Shown one piece after another: positions 46,970 through 59,100 of a DNA stretch of 64,000 nt. The DNA comes from Phocoena phocoena. Lineage: Eukaryota > Chordata > Mammalia > Artiodactyla > Phocoenidae. The stretch covers positions 34,433,818 through 34,497,817 of the forward strand of contig NC_089239.1 of the NCBI RefSeq assembly GCF_963924675.1. The letters run 5' to 3'. Numbering within the stretch: the first letter of the stretch is position 1; each line of letters starts with the position of its first letter. The notes under the pieces were generated by a model. The model saw nothing but the letters and a program-made list of their open reading frames with translations, was not told the origin of the DNA and searched no databases. The position numbers and the translations under genes were made by a program.

Positions 46970-48465
46970 CTCTTTGATAATGATTACCCGACATCAGATA
47001 GTGTCAGCCCTTGATAGTTCATTTGTTTTAGTTCTAGACATTCTAAAATTATTTCATGAATGTAGTGTCCTTTAGCAGCTTTTTGGATATTTCTTATTAG
47101 AAGACTGAAATGATTTCATATTTCCGTATAACCTAGAAAAAAATTATTAGAAGATGGTGTTTTACATTAATTTGTATGTTTATATTTTACTTAAATGTTG
47201 CTACTTAACATTTCATCAAGTTATCTTCCCCATGTAGATATCATTGTGAATATTTTGATATCAGAGTACGAACCACTATTATTTTAAATATTTTATACTT
47301 TAACAATTATATTGATATTTTTAAAATGGAAAATAATCTCATTATTTAAAAATTACTACAAATTAATATGATCTACCCGAGTTCTTAGTATTTCTTTGGT
47401 GTGTGTGACCAAGCTTTACATCTATTTCATTAGAGAAAATTGGCTTCTTTACTACTATGAAATATACATCCCCAAATTCCTATTGCTTTCCATTGTAGTA
47501 TAGTTTTATTTTTAATTTGAATAGTCAATATTAGATACACGTTCTCAAACATTTTTTCATATAGTTTTTCCTTTTTGTTATCCATAGATTATAGAAGGAA
47601 ACATTTTTTTATAAACTACTAAAATTACATTAATCTAATAAAATCATCCTACTATTTTATAGCATTTAAAAATAACATTAATGACAGATTATAATCACAT
47701 ATTTATTCCAGTGAATCAGTAAAACTGTCTACCATTTTCAGGATTTATTGCTAGAATCATCAAAATGCTTAACCATTTGGATTCTACTTTTATGAGAAAG
47801 CAGAAGACACGAATACTTATTTCTATTTTATGTGAGGGAAATATTGTATAGTTATCAGAACAAAAGTTGAAGTGATGGGAAACACTGTTGATTGTAGATG
47901 CACTAGAAGATATTAAGCCTTTTATTTGATATATTTTTCAAACTTTGAAAGAAGAGAATATGTCTTCAGTTAAAGCAATCTAAGAGTAGAAGTAGCATTT
48001 ATTTAAAATAACTTCTTAGCATATTTTTCGTGTCTTTGTTCTCCTTCTTGGCTGGACGCTTGCCCATGTGACTTTACATGAAAATGTGATGAGAGTTGGG
48101 TGTCCCACCCAGACCTGCATCCAATTCCTCAAGCAGAAAGATAGTCACCCTCAGCTGACCTTTTTACTTAAATCACAAGACGCTAGTTAAAAATATTATT
48201 TAATCAGCCTTTTTGATATCATTTATAAATATATAAATGTAAAACTCTGAATTTTCCTCAATTACTAATTATCATTTTCAATTGTTCATGTATAGTTGAA
48301 ATATATTACCTAAGAATTTAATATGGCATAAAACAAAATAATCAAAAAACATAACAAAACCATTGATCAGCCCCAAACAAATTCTTATAGGGGAAGAAAA
48401 AAAAAAATCTGTTCTGTTGTTGAATACATTTTACAGATGACAGCACTCTCTCGGTTGATATATAC
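46970..48465. other. Very AT-rich DNA, nothing recognised
   Basis: This is long AT-rich sequence without open frames above 60 codons or a clear repeat. Confidence 0.4.
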
Positions 48466-48469
48466 CATT

Positions 48470-48575
48470 TCTGTCCACCCTGCTTTCCATGCCTGTTGGA
48501 CAGGGATCATGCCCTGTTTGTGTCTTAGCAACACAGCATAGAGCACACATTCAATAAATGTCGTAAGGATGAGGA
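48470..48575 (+). repeat. L2 LINE 3' end (short)
   Basis: 'tggacagggatcatgccctg' and 'agagcacacattcaataaatg' match the L2 3' terminal region. Confidence 0.5.
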
Positions 48576-48813
48576 AAGAGGTAGAAAGAAAATAAAAGAT
48601 TGGAGGGGTGAAGGAAAGGACAAAGAAATGAGAGACAGTGATGCTCAGTTAACAGTGAATACTACTTACACTTAGTGAAACACTATTACTTTAAAGACGT
48701 AAGTCATTTTCAGCAGGAGAAGGTCTGTTCTCTGAGACTTCAAAGTACTCCAATAATGATGCTGAGGTGAAAATTCTGTCTTTTGAATGAGGAGAAGGAA
48801 CCAACTAAATTAC

Positions 48814-48818
<5 letters not shown>

Positions 48819-48847
<29 letters not shown>
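48819..48847. repeat. (TG)n microsatellite
   Basis: About 14 uninterrupted TG dinucleotides, preceded by ATAT and followed by ACACAC. Confidence 0.95.
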
Positions 48848-48849
<2 letters not shown>

Positions 48850-49483
48850 TTACACACACGATCTCTTAAAATGAGCTGGAATCTTTTAAAATATGAACGT
48901 TTTGTAAGAATTTGTAGGAAAGTAAGATTTGCCATAGCAAAATGTTTCTTTGGCATATGGATTATTTCAAGCTGAAAACGAGCTTAATAGACTCATGAAG
49001 AACCTTTGACCTCCCCACTAACTGCCTAAAAAATGTAGGCAGAGGACCTCTTCCAGGAACGGAGCTGTCACCATAGAGATTACAGTAGGAACTAGGTGTG
49101 TAGACAGGGCAACTTAGCCGAGTCTGTTAAAATTCCTCTCTGGGTCCCATTGTCTCTGCCTGGCCCAGGAAACGTTTGTTTACCAACTATTCACTTTTCC
49201 ATCCTCATGTCAGCTGCCTTTGCTCTTCTGTGAAGTCCCAAACCCCTACCCTCAACGTCCTCCTTTGTCTTTAGCTGAAGATGTTTTTTAAGGTGAGGTT
49301 TTCAGCCATTGTGGTGAGTTACTCAGTTTTCTTTGGTCTCTCCTGTGTACGCATGTTATTAAACTTTTGTGTGATTTTCTCCTGTTAATCTGTCTCATGT
49401 CAATGTAATTCTTAGACCAGCCAGTAGAACCTAGAAGGGTAGGGGAAAATGTCTTCCTCCCGGACATATTAAAACAAGCCCAG

Positions 49484-49815
49484 GGAAATTCCCTGGTGGC
49501 GCAGTGGTTAAGAATCCACCTGCCAATGCAGGGGACATGGGTTTGAGCCCTGGTCCGAGAAGATCTCACATGCCTCAGAGCAACTAAGCCCGTGCGCCAC
49601 AACTACTGAGCCTGCACTCTAAGAGCCCACGAGCCACAACTACTGAAGCCCATGTGCACCTAGAGCCCGTGCTCCGCCAACAAGAGAAGCCACCGCAGTG
49701 AGAAGCTCGCACACCACCACGAAGAGTAGCCCCTGCTCGCCGCAACTGGAGAAAGCCCACGCACAGCAATGAAGACCCAACGCAGACAAAAATAAATAAA
49801 TTTATTTAAAAAATA
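49484..49815 (+). mobile_element. CHR-type tRNA-derived SINE, long form
   Basis: The head is AAATTCCCTGGTGGCGCAGT, with B-box-like GGTTTGAGCCC. The body has repeated 'gagccacaactactg' blocks and ends in 'acgcagacaaaaataaataa' plus an A-rich tail. An 8-bp repeat AAGCCCAG flanks it at 49476-49483 and 49816-49823. It is the longest CHR copy in the window. The minus frames at 49288-49602 and 49584-49769 are read-through. Confidence 0.9.
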
Positions 49816-49954
49816 AAGCCCAGAAAGGGATGTTAAACCAACTTAATAGTGTATCAGAAGCTTAACAAAAATTGTCATTGACAGTGTAACATAACAAAAG
49901 TAGTCAAGGGGCAAAGGTGTTGAGAAGGGACGGGACAAAAAGAGCACACCGAGC

Positions 49955-50784
49955 TGTTAGGGAAGCAGGGCCCTTTGCCGGATGCGCTGCAAGTGGGCCG
50001 CTTTGACACCGAGGTTCAGCCGAGAAAGAGCTTATTCGTAAGGCGGCCAAGCCAGGAGTCAGAGAGCAAGTCTCATTTCCGCCTCCCGAGAGGCAAAGGG
50101 GTTTGGGACATTTACGGGACAAGCAGGAGGGCCTCAGGACTGGGGAAAGGGGATGGGAGGCAGGGAAGAGGGGCGGTAACTGATGTTCTGCGCAGGCGCG
50201 AAGGGGTTCCGTGTCTCTGCATATTCATAAGCGCGGCTGTTGCGTGATCTGAGGGTGGAGTCAACAGGCCGGTCGGGGGGCGTCTGCGCAGGCCCAGTTT
50301 CAGCGTCCGTGGTCCCAACCAGCCTCAGCCGGCTCGCGCTTGGTGGGAGCTGACTCCGGGTTCCTGAAGAGCACGCAGGCCGTGTGAAGCTGGGAAGGTA
50401 TGCAATTAAGGAGAGGAAAAAAGAAAGACGCCCGTAGAAGCTAAAGCGAGCTTAGTCAGCGAAGGCAGTTTACAAGCGAAGGGGTTTGAACAAGCCGCTC
50501 CCTTATCCGTTCTTCTGCCGCACAAGCTCAGGAGTTCCTATTAGTTATGAGCTTCCGCTGTCTCTGCGGGGCACGGGTTCAGAGCCTTGGTTTCTCCACC
50601 TTTCTCAGCTGCCAGCCAGGCCGGCCGTCTGGTGGGACCTTTATTTGCGGCTTGCTCTGTCAGGGTGCCGCGCAAACACGCCTGTGCAGAGCACGTTGGA
50701 GGTGTGGCAGCTCCGCTTTTCTCGCCTGCTGCGGAGAAGCCGTGGATTCACCTCTCCTGAGACGCAGAGATCGTGCCCTCCTCA
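49955..50784 (-). mobile_element. Probable solitary ERV LTR, CpG-rich (right end uncertain)
   Basis: On the minus strand it shows an R/U5-like arrangement. A polyadenylation-like GAATAAGCTC (about 50025-50034) is followed by a pyrimidine-rich 'tttctcggctgaacctcggt' block and a 3' end CCCTAACA at 49955, giving the expected CA terminus. The left 4 bp (GAGC, 49951-49954) recur after a CA dinucleotide at 50582, 50689 and 50785, so the start is one of three places. No gag, pol or env remnants adjoin. An ordinary CpG-island promoter is the alternative. Short frames on both strands within it are not supported. Confidence 0.45.
50188..50200. promoter_or_regulatory. NRF1-like GC motif
   Basis: CTGCGCAGGCGCG resembles the NRF1 palindrome. 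A second, partial copy (CTGCGCAGGCC) is at 50284-50294. Both lie in the CpG-rich LTR-like block. Confidence 0.3.
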
Positions 50785-50899
50785 GAGCCTAAGGCCAGTT
50801 CTCCTTGCAGATCTCTTTCCGCCTCTTTGCCCTGTAAGCCAGTTACAGTGACGTGTAGACAAATGAGATGTGACCTCTCCCCTTCTTTTCCAGCTTTCC

Positions 50900-51136
50900 T
50901 TAAGCCGGGGTGTGATAACTGCGACACCGTAGTCATTTTGGACCAGGTCATTCTGTGTGTGGTGGGGGGGAGGACTGTCCCATGTAGTGTATTGTGCTTG
51001 GCAGCATCTCCGACCTCTACCCACTTGATCACGGTGGCACACCCCTGCCCCCCAGTTGTGACAACAAAAAATATGACCAGACATTGTCCAGTGTCCCCTG
51101 TGGCCCCAGATTGCCCCTGATTGAGAAGAGCAGTGC
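50900..51136 (-). repeat. MER20-like hAT-Charlie DNA transposon
   Basis: On the plus strand, 'cattttggaccaggtcattc', 'ttggcagcatctccgacctc', 'agttgtgacaacaaaaaat', 'cagacattgtccagtgtcc' and 'ttgcccctgattgagaag' follow the non-autonomous MER20 consensus in order. The inverted ends are decayed. Overlapping frames (50773-51120 plus; 50748-51032 and 50782-51084 minus) are incidental. Confidence 0.7.
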
Positions 51137-53470
51137 CCTAAATAAACGTGGTGCTCATTTCATCTCTTTATCCAATTATATCCTTTGATTTATTTTTCAG
51201 TGTACTTACTGGACTGCTCCCCCGATTCCTTCTCAGTCTCTCCCTAATACCGCTTACACACATATAAGGAAAGAATGCAGGGGCAGTTTATCTTCTTTCT
51301 GGAACCAGCCAGTCCCCGGAAGGACTGGCCCGATGACTGTGGCCTCATCAGCACGTTAAGCTATTGCCATCGCACACCGTTAAAAAAAAGATGAATAAAC
51401 AATCCAATAGTGAGAAACAGAACAAGGGGTCAATATAATTATGCGGTATTAAAAATGTAGCTGAAAATAACAAGGTTATGTTCAGTATTTTACTGAAATC
51501 ACATGGGAAAATTTTGGTTAAAACATTGACTTTTTTTTTCCTTTACTGTATCAACCACACAGTTATTTTGAGCAAGCCTTACCTCTGGAAATGACTGTAC
51601 AAAGAAAATTGTCAGAATATGAAAATTTTTTTTCCCCTAATGGGATATGGTAAAGAATGAACATGAAGGATTACATTCCTAATCCGTTCCACAAACGCAG
51701 TGGTGCAAGATGGGACTGCATGATGTATCCACTTTCCTGTAGTCTATTTGAAGCACCTGAGTTTGAGGATGAATTCATGTGTTTTCTAGTAGTGCCTAAT
51801 TTACCCTCAGGGAGTGGCTCATGCTGGGAGAACGTGTCTCATTATGGATTATTTTGTAGCATCAGTCATGCTATGAGATGACAAGACTTTATAAGACAAA
51901 TACTATGGGTCAACCTTCAGAGGCCAGCGCTACATGCAGGCAAAAATTCTCATTGGCAGAACCAAACAGAAAGCCCGTAATGAATTCTTTTACCGTGGGA
52001 GCATATTCTCAAATCATGCACTAATAACAAAAGAGCTGGAAAACCATACCAAGAAACCAGCGTGTCTTTTGGCAAGCTGGAGACCAGGGTTTGGTGCCGA
52101 GCTTCCCAACACTCTAAAGGAGAGAATTAACATCAGAGGAAGCCGAGAATGTTTGTGCAAACTCTGCAGGCATTCGGGTGTGAGTCATAGAGCAGCTACA
52201 TGAACCTGAGGGTTATTTTTTCTTCTTCTTTTTTTTTTTTCCTCTTCCCAAATGTAATTAGGTGTTAGTTGGTTCAGTAACGAAGAGCATCCCTAAAGGG
52301 TGTCTGGGACCTCAGTCACATTTTAGGGAACGCAGCTCTTCCTCCTGAGTCAGTTCTTATACTATAAACCTCTGTAATTTAAGATGTGGCAGAATTTCAA
52401 GGCGATTAGCATAATATGAGGGTGGCGGGATGTCCTTGAATGCTTAGGTGTGAGCCAGTATTTTAGATTTTGTCTTGGGAAGATAACTCCATTAAAATCT
52501 GTCTCAGATTGAATCATGTTGTAAATCACCTGAAATATCAGAAAATCAGAGATTTAAATATATAAAACATTTGGGAGAATGAAGTTATACAAGTTGTCTG
52601 TAACGTTCCATTTATTTGTAGTATTTCTTTTCAGTACCTTTGTTTTAGGGCTGTGTTTGCCAAGCAGTTTTCTAAAACTTTGGCCCATACGTGGCAAACT
52701 TACCTAAAACATTGTCTTTTTCTCTATTTCCTTTATTTTTTTACTCAAATCCTATGCCTTGTTTCTTATCTTCCATTTCCTTTTTCTTTCCTCGAAAAAT
52801 GACAGCTTCCCATGTCTCTTCACCCATTGTTTGTTGACATGAAAGGAAAGAAACATGGAAATGGAACAGTGGATTTAAGACTTTGCTCCTTGAAAATCCC
52901 GGGGTAGCTTCTGAGCTGCAGGTGGGGAGGGCATACAGGGAGCAGACAGGGCTCTGAGGCTTCCATTCAACTTCCAGTTTACAAGTAGTATTTCATGTAA
53001 AGAAAGCTTTCCACAGCACAGACATCTCAACAGTGGTAGAACCCACGATGCCATCAGGTAGAGTAGACCCAGGATAGGACATTTGACCAACGGAAAGTAA
53101 TCATACTGAGTGATAGAAGCACGGGGATATGGAAGAAATTCACTGTGGGTGTTTCATCTCATGATTACTCTTCCTTCAACCACCTTAAGTTCAGCCCGTA
53201 TCTAAAAATCAGGAACTTCTCATTCCCTCCCCTTTAATAGTAGCAAGATTTAGTAGCTTCTGCCATCTCAGCAGGAGCAAAGCATGTAGTGGTCCAGGTG
53301 TATTTCTATTGAGTAGGGTGATTAAGGAGTGTGAAAGGATAAAGATGTAACTATATAGCGAAACAAGGAAACTAAAATTTATCTCAAATGATGTCTCTAT
53401 TGTCCCAAAGAAAGATTATATATCTCGGTAATTCCTATGGCTAGGAAAATTTTATGAAAGAAATGTTCTT
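51137..53470. other. No gene recognised
   Basis: Open frames of 74 and 89 codons (51657-51881, 51934-52203, plus) lie in a repeat-poor block. I see no domain, and the frames lack splice partners. The rest is AT-rich unique sequence. Confidence 0.35.
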
Positions 53471-53644
53471 AAATGTATGGACACCAAAGGGGGAAAGTCA
53501 GGAGGCGGGGTGGGGTGGGGTGGGGTGGGTGGAGGTGGGATGAATTGGGAGACTGGGATGGACATGTAGACACTAATATGTATAAAATAGATAACCAATA
53601 AGAACCTGCTGTATAAAAAAAATAAAATAAAATTCAAAAAAAGA
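53471..53644 (+). mobile_element. 5'-truncated L1 (3'UTR only)
   Basis: It has the L1 3'UTR G-rich tract (53507-53529), then 'gggagactgggatggacat', 'aatatgtataaaatagata' and 'aagaacctgctgtataaa', and ends in an A-rich tail. Imperfect 15-bp direct repeats GAAAGAAATGTTCTT / GAAAGGAATGTTCTT flank it (about 53457-53470 and 53645-53659). Confidence 0.85.
53507..53529 (+). other. G-quadruplex-type tract, (GGGGT)n
   Basis: Five consecutive G-runs separated by single T fit the four-run quadruplex rule. It is part of the L1 3'UTR remnant. Confidence 0.8.
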
Positions 53645-53659
53645 GAAAGGAATGTTCTT

Positions 53660-56600
53660 TTAATCAGAAGGTATTTTGACTAGCTATGGCTTTATTATTA
53701 CGTGAAATAAAGATTATACTTTATTTGTATGTATTTTAATAAGGTGTAAATTTAATTTTAAAATAAAAAAGCAGACTTAACACCATACATTTTAAAGATT
53801 TGTCCTACATTAATAAAAATAGTGTTTTGCATTTATAGGACACGATGTCAAAATGCTAACATGTCCTAGCTAAAACGTTAAAAGCACAGGAGTTCCTGGA
53901 TTAGTAATTATTTGTATTCAAGTTCTCTAAATTTAACCTCAAATTAACTGTCGTTAACTGTTTGAATAAGAGGTTTGATAGTAAATAATTTATTATTTAT
54001 CTTGTTATTTTCCTTGAGGAAATTACTTTATTTCCCTAAAATATTAAAAAAAAATTGCCTATATAATGGAAGACTATTTCTTGTTTACTATAGAAATTTT
54101 CATACTTTTTTTTTAAGATACTGTTTTCTCCAAATCCAAGTGGTATGTTTTTTTTTTTAATCTCAGCATAGTAGAGAAATATGTGAAGAATGTTTTAGCT
54201 TCCACTATGTCAGCAGATTTTGATTAATTGGGGGAGAAAAAGCTTATTAAACAAAATATTTCCAATTTTGTATTAAATGTTACCTCTTCTACTGTATAAA
54301 GCAGGACATATTTTGGCAAGATCTCAAGCTTTTAAAACTAACATTGAACATATTATGGAGAAAAGACTTGCAAATTGCCTTGTGTTCTTAACAGTAGCTG
54401 GAAAAGGAAAAGAAATTAAAATGGATCAACAGTTAAAGTGGAAATGCATGATTACAATGGAATGATACGTAAATTCAAATCAAGTTTCAATGAGGAGTAT
54501 ATTTTTAAGTATTTTCAGAGAAATTAAATAATTTCAGATTTAGTATTTTCTGTAATCTTTTAAGATTAAAAATTTATTTTTTAAAAATATATTTTCAGAT
54601 GATTTTATTTGTGATTATGTATGTCGAATTCAAACCATGTTATGGTTTTTTTCTGTGTTTGGTAACATCGAACCGTGAAAAGTAAAATTAGCATTTAAGA
54701 AATAATTCAAGGAAAAGACTTCTCCAGTAATGTTTGCCCCAGTGAGCTGAGTAATTTTTGTAAATTAGTCTTTTGGCCTGAGTGATTTAGATAATTACTT
54801 AAGTTCTTTCTTTCAGGTTGAATATTCAGATACTAGTCAACATCAAGCATACGATAAATGATTTATTTTTTTTCTTCAGTAAATAGATCAAATATTGAGT
54901 GAAATAGTGTATTTGCCCTGTGTATTGCCCTTATATAATCCCTAATTGTTTTCAAGTAGTGTCACTCTAAGTCGATGAGATCTTTTTCTATTGTTATTTT
55001 CAAATTTGCTTGATGGATTAGGAAAGATGTGTTCAATCAAAGAGTTCTGGATAGACGTTAAAGGATAAGCTTCTAACGAGTACATAACTCAAACTGTTCT
55101 TTATTCAGTCAGTGTAAACCAATGATCAAGTTACCTGTGAACATTAAGGGTGGAGGGAGGGACATTAACACATTCTTTACTCGACTAAGATGTTTTTGCT
55201 TTAATGGAAATTTTCTTTTCCTTTTTCAGCAGTATTTTTAACTTACAGTGTGCATTGGGAAATAATTTTCACTTGCCTTTTGTAGTTTTTAATTCATGAA
55301 AATAAACCAAAACCAAGAGGTTGTAGTTATAACATTTCTTCTTTATGAACATAAAAGAATCTTATTAGCTATTGCAATTTAAACTTTATTGTATTTTAAA
55401 TTAACATATTCTTGTTTTTGTGACTTAACAGGCAGTAACTTCAAGCTCCTGTGGTGGATATAGATTCTTGCTGCAAGGAAGTAACAGTAAGTGCTTATGT
55501 ATATGCAATAACTTTTTAAAAACTGCAACATCTTAATATTTGGAACTCTGTTATGCTTAAATGCATGAAAAAAAGTTAATATGGTTATTTAAATTTACCC
55601 TATCATTTTATAATTTCAATACATTGTATTCACTCTAATGACATTTTACATAGAATTTTAATAGATTAATGTCAGGTCATTTTAATAATGAAGAAAAATA
55701 GACCCACAGCCAAGTCTTTCCATTTTGTCCAGTATGTTTATGTCAGTCTTGCTATATAAATTTCACTTATGCATTAATGACATTATCTCTTTGATTAGCT
55801 GATTTACAAAGAGTCTGTTTTCTATGGGCAATTATTTGACAATTGGTTTTTAAATTTTGGATTGTGGGACATTAATTTTGCATTCATAACTTCTTTGGAG
55901 CAACTCAAATTCGTCTTTTGCAATGGTGCATTTTAAATTGTTTTCATGCCAATGTGAGTCACTAACTCTTGTATTCATCTCACAAAAGGTAAGAGAGGGG
56001 CCTCTTTCTCCCAATTGGGATTAAATAGTAGCTTCTCAGTTCTTCTGCAATATATTTTTCATAATGGTTTAAATCTGTGTGTTTATTTCAAATGTGAGCG
56101 TAAGTAACTTTTGTTTTACCTGCCAGCCCTGCGTTATCTTGTGCCTTCCTTTACATTAATGTAATTACTTGGGAATTATCTCTATTCCAAATTGAATAGG
56201 GAAATATCAGCTTGCTGCAGGCTCTGTGCTCATCCAGGAATTAAAGTAATTTAAGATATGAGGTTTTAAATGGAAACTCTATTTGTAAGAAAAAGATGTA
56301 ATTCACTGCCAGAGGTATCCGTTTCAGTGCAACTTCTAGAGAGACAAAAATGCTCTCCAAATTCTAATTCTTGATTTTCTAAGTAATTTGGATCCTGGTA
56401 TGTTTTCTACTCAGATAGGTTTCTAGGGTGTTGTGTAATCTGGGATATATCCTGGTTTCCATTTCTTACTGATACCATTTCCTGGGTGTCTTCCTGACTC
56501 AACCATTGAGCAGTTTGACAAAACTTCTATCCAGTGATCTTCAATTTGACATGGCCTCCTCAGGCAATGACGGGTCTTCCTTGAGTACAATTCATTAAAT

Positions 56601-57255
56601 GTTGTTCTGTAGAATAGATAGTGATTATACTTACCAAATGTCTGCAAGTCTCTTTCGGAGATATGCTGTATTATAAATGAAATTATTTTCTATTTGGGGG
56701 AATTCTTGTTTATTAATATTGTTGTAAGTAAAGGCTTTGGTGAATAGACTATATTGATCTTTAGAAAGTGTTAGTTGGTGTTAGCTTTGCGATAGACTAA
56801 AAATGATATAAAATGGTTGGTAAAATGACTCAGACTATTTCTCTGTCTTGCTGTGGATGTGGAAGAGGCGACAGGGACAGAAAATGCCTCATAAATCAGT
56901 GTCGGGGTGTTCCCTCCCCTACAACGGAATAGAAATCATCACAGCAGGACTGCCTGTTTTGCAAATGATGTTATAACCCATTTACTTTAAAAGCTCTTTT
57001 CCTTAGAAGTCATTTCTAGTATTTTTTAATCGTCAAATTATGCGTATATACTTTCTAGGAGCAATCGAGTATAAGTATGTGTGTTTAAATAAATATATAT
57101 ATTTATATAAATATACATGTATATACACATATCAGCAAAATCATATCTTAGGGTTCCCAGGTAGGAAACTTTGAATACACACACACAGAATTTTATTTAT
57201 CTTTGGATCATTCTAATTTTTATTTTATATCTAAATCTTCAGTCTCAGTCTGTTT
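53660..57255. other. Repeat-poor AT-rich DNA; candidate conserved noncoding region
   Basis: No SINE, LINE, LTR or microsatellite can be assigned over about 3.5 kb, which stands out in this window. Many TAAT/ATTA homeodomain-type cores occur, especially at 55650-56260. A splice-flanked 55-nt open segment lies at 55432-55486. Conservation is a guess from the absence of repeats. Confidence 0.35.
55432..55486 (+). other. Candidate 55-nt exon flanked by splice sites
   Basis: A pyrimidine-rich stretch and CTTAACAG precede it, and ACA|GTAAGTG follows. Of the three plus frames only one is open throughout; it starts AVTSSSCGGY and has 18 codons plus one base. The other two have stops. I do not recognise the peptide. 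It may be a lncRNA or coding exon of a gene spanning the window, or chance. Confidence 0.3.
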
Positions 57256-57259
57256 TTAT

Positions 57260-57967
57260 TCTGTCATTTATTTATATATTGAACAACTTTTGTGTAGCTA
57301 GGTGTGTGGTCTCAGACACTGGGGATAGAGGGAGGAACGATTAAGTTCCTATCTTCTAGCTGACCACAGAATGATGGAGAAAATACAAACATTTAACAGT
57401 CATTTCAGTTCATTGTGGTAGGAGTTGTGATCGAATCAGGATAAAATGGGGAATAGAGGGGTGAATTCTCAGGTCATTCTGGAGAACTAAAGCTAATGTT
57501 TTCTGGAGGAGGTAATTCTTGAACCACAATAGGTGTGTGTAACTGAAGTGGTGGTGGTGGATTGTGTGTGTATATTCCAAAGTGAGGGCATAGGGGTGAG
57601 AAGATTGAGAAGAAGGGGCTGTAGAAATCATTTCAGGCTCTATGGGAAGGGAAGGCTATCAGTGCAGTATATACAGCAAGATCAAGGTGACATGAGAACA
57701 TTTTCACATGCTTAGGGAGCACAAAAGAAAAGTTGCAGAGTGACAGGAAATGCGAGAACTAGAGCATAAAATTACATCCGTGACTGTGCTGAAGAGTTTG
57801 CATCTTATCTCATTTTTACCCAGAAAACAAAAGGGAGCCCTAGTGAATTTTATAACAGTAAGAAACATTGGAGTTGCATTTTGGAAATACCAGTAGAGAA
57901 TCGATTTTGAAGAAGGATTAGACAGACTCATCAAAGGAAGTGGTTTTGTGGGTAGAGCAAAGCCTTG
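57260..57967 (-). repeat. L2 LINE, left part (interrupted by a SINE)
   Basis: Reverse L2: 'ttgaacaacttttgtgtagc', 'cagacactggggatagagg', 'taagttcctatcttctagct' and further body. It resumes after the SINE at 58206. Confidence 0.65.
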
Positions 57968-57983
57968 AAAAAGTTGAGCTCTG
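57968..57983 (+). repeat. SINE target site duplication, left copy
   Basis: AAAAAGTTGAGCTCTG is repeated perfectly at 58190-58205. Confidence 0.93.
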
Positions 57984-58156
57984 GGGCTTCCCTGGTGGCT
58001 CAGTGGTTGAGAGTCTGCCTGCCGATGCAGGGGACAGGGGTTTGTGCCCCGGTCTGGGAAGATCCCACATGTCGCGGAGCGGCTGGGCCTGTGAGCCATG
58101 GCCACTGAGCCTGTGCTCCGCAACGGGAGAGGCCACAACAGTGAGGGGCCCGCAAA

Positions 58157-58189
<33 letters not shown>
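57984..58189 (+). mobile_element. CHR-1-type SINE, young copy with internal deletion
   Basis: The head is GGGCTTCCCTGGTGGCTCAG, with B-box-like GGTTTGTGCCCC. The block between 'ccactgagcctg' and 'tgctccgcaacgg' is shorter than in the copies at 12260, 37788 and 43316 by about 16 bases. A long pure A tail and a perfect 16-bp target site duplication show it is recent. It is inserted into an L2. The frames at 57704-58210 and 57918-58136 (minus) and 57940-58161 (plus) are SINE read-through. Confidence 0.94.
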
Positions 58190-58197
<8 letters not shown>

Positions 58198-58205
58198 GAG
58201 CTCTG

Positions 58206-58470
58206 AACAATGGAGACCAGGTTATTTACTTGAGGTTACCTGTCCTGCGTGAAGAAGGGAACCTACAGGATGATTATTGATCGGAAGGCTCATTACAGTG
58301 GGAGTGGGTTGAGGGAGAAGAGATGCTAATTTTAAAATGAATCGTAAGAGCAGGAAGAATTTGTTCATGTTAGGGTAATAGCCTCTTCCTCATTCTCTAG
58401 GAGGTACCGGGAGTCTTCATGGAGTCTAGTTCAGAGCCCAGGTAGAATCCGCTGGCTGGAATGGTTATGA
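58206..58470 (-). repeat. L2 LINE, right part
   Basis: Continuation of the L2 split by the SINE, with purine-rich blocks such as 'gaagaaggga' and 'aagagcaggaagaatttg'. The right end is uncertain. Confidence 0.45.
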
Positions 58471-58487
58471 CCGCTTGTTCTATCATC

Positions 58488-58668
58488 CATATACTGTCTA
58501 ATAGAGTAGCCGCTAGCCGCATGTGACTATTAAAATTAATTCAGATTATAAATTTATTTCCTGAGTCACACTTATATTTCAACTTCTCAGTAGCCAGATG
58601 TGGTGAGCAGCTACCCTTTTGGACAGCACGTATGGTGCCAAAAATCATATTGAACGATGCAGTTCTAT
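58488..58668. repeat. hAT-Charlie-type palindromic element (MER3/MER58-like)
   Basis: 'ctgtctaatagagtagccgc' and 'tagccgcatgtgactattaa' at the left, and 'agtagccagatgtggtgagc' with 'ttttggacagcacgtatgg' at the right, are the imperfect inverted halves of a common non-autonomous hAT element. Confidence 0.55.
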
Positions 58669-59100
58669 CTAGATTTTCAGAGCACTCATAAAAGAATGCG
58701 GATTTTGAATCACAAAAGTAAATGCATGACTAAGTGTATTTTAACGTTTACCTTTTAGAAGTAGAGAGAATTATATCCTTGTTCCATAATCAATTATGTT
58801 GGTGAATAACATCTGAATTTTAATAGAACGAGAAAATTTTAAACCTTCTCATTTATAATTTGAGGATTTTTTCTTCTTTATCAGTATAAAGGACATAAGC
58901 AAAAGCTACCTGGCTCTTACAGAACTGACAAAAAAGCCCCTGGTAACAAATCAAAGGGGGCAGGCACTGTAGAACAAGACAGTTTTCTCAACTATCTTCC
59001 TAATGCTTTTTCAGAATCTCAAGTTCCATCTTGAAATTCATTAATAAAACTCATTGATGTTAGTTCTCACTGAAAGATGGTAACATTTGGAGTAACAAAA

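Noticed and set aside
50112..50851. Several open frames of 60-121 aa on both strands suggesting a GC-rich gene
   Set aside because: They lie within the CpG-rich LTR-like block and overlap in several frames. No domain is visible.
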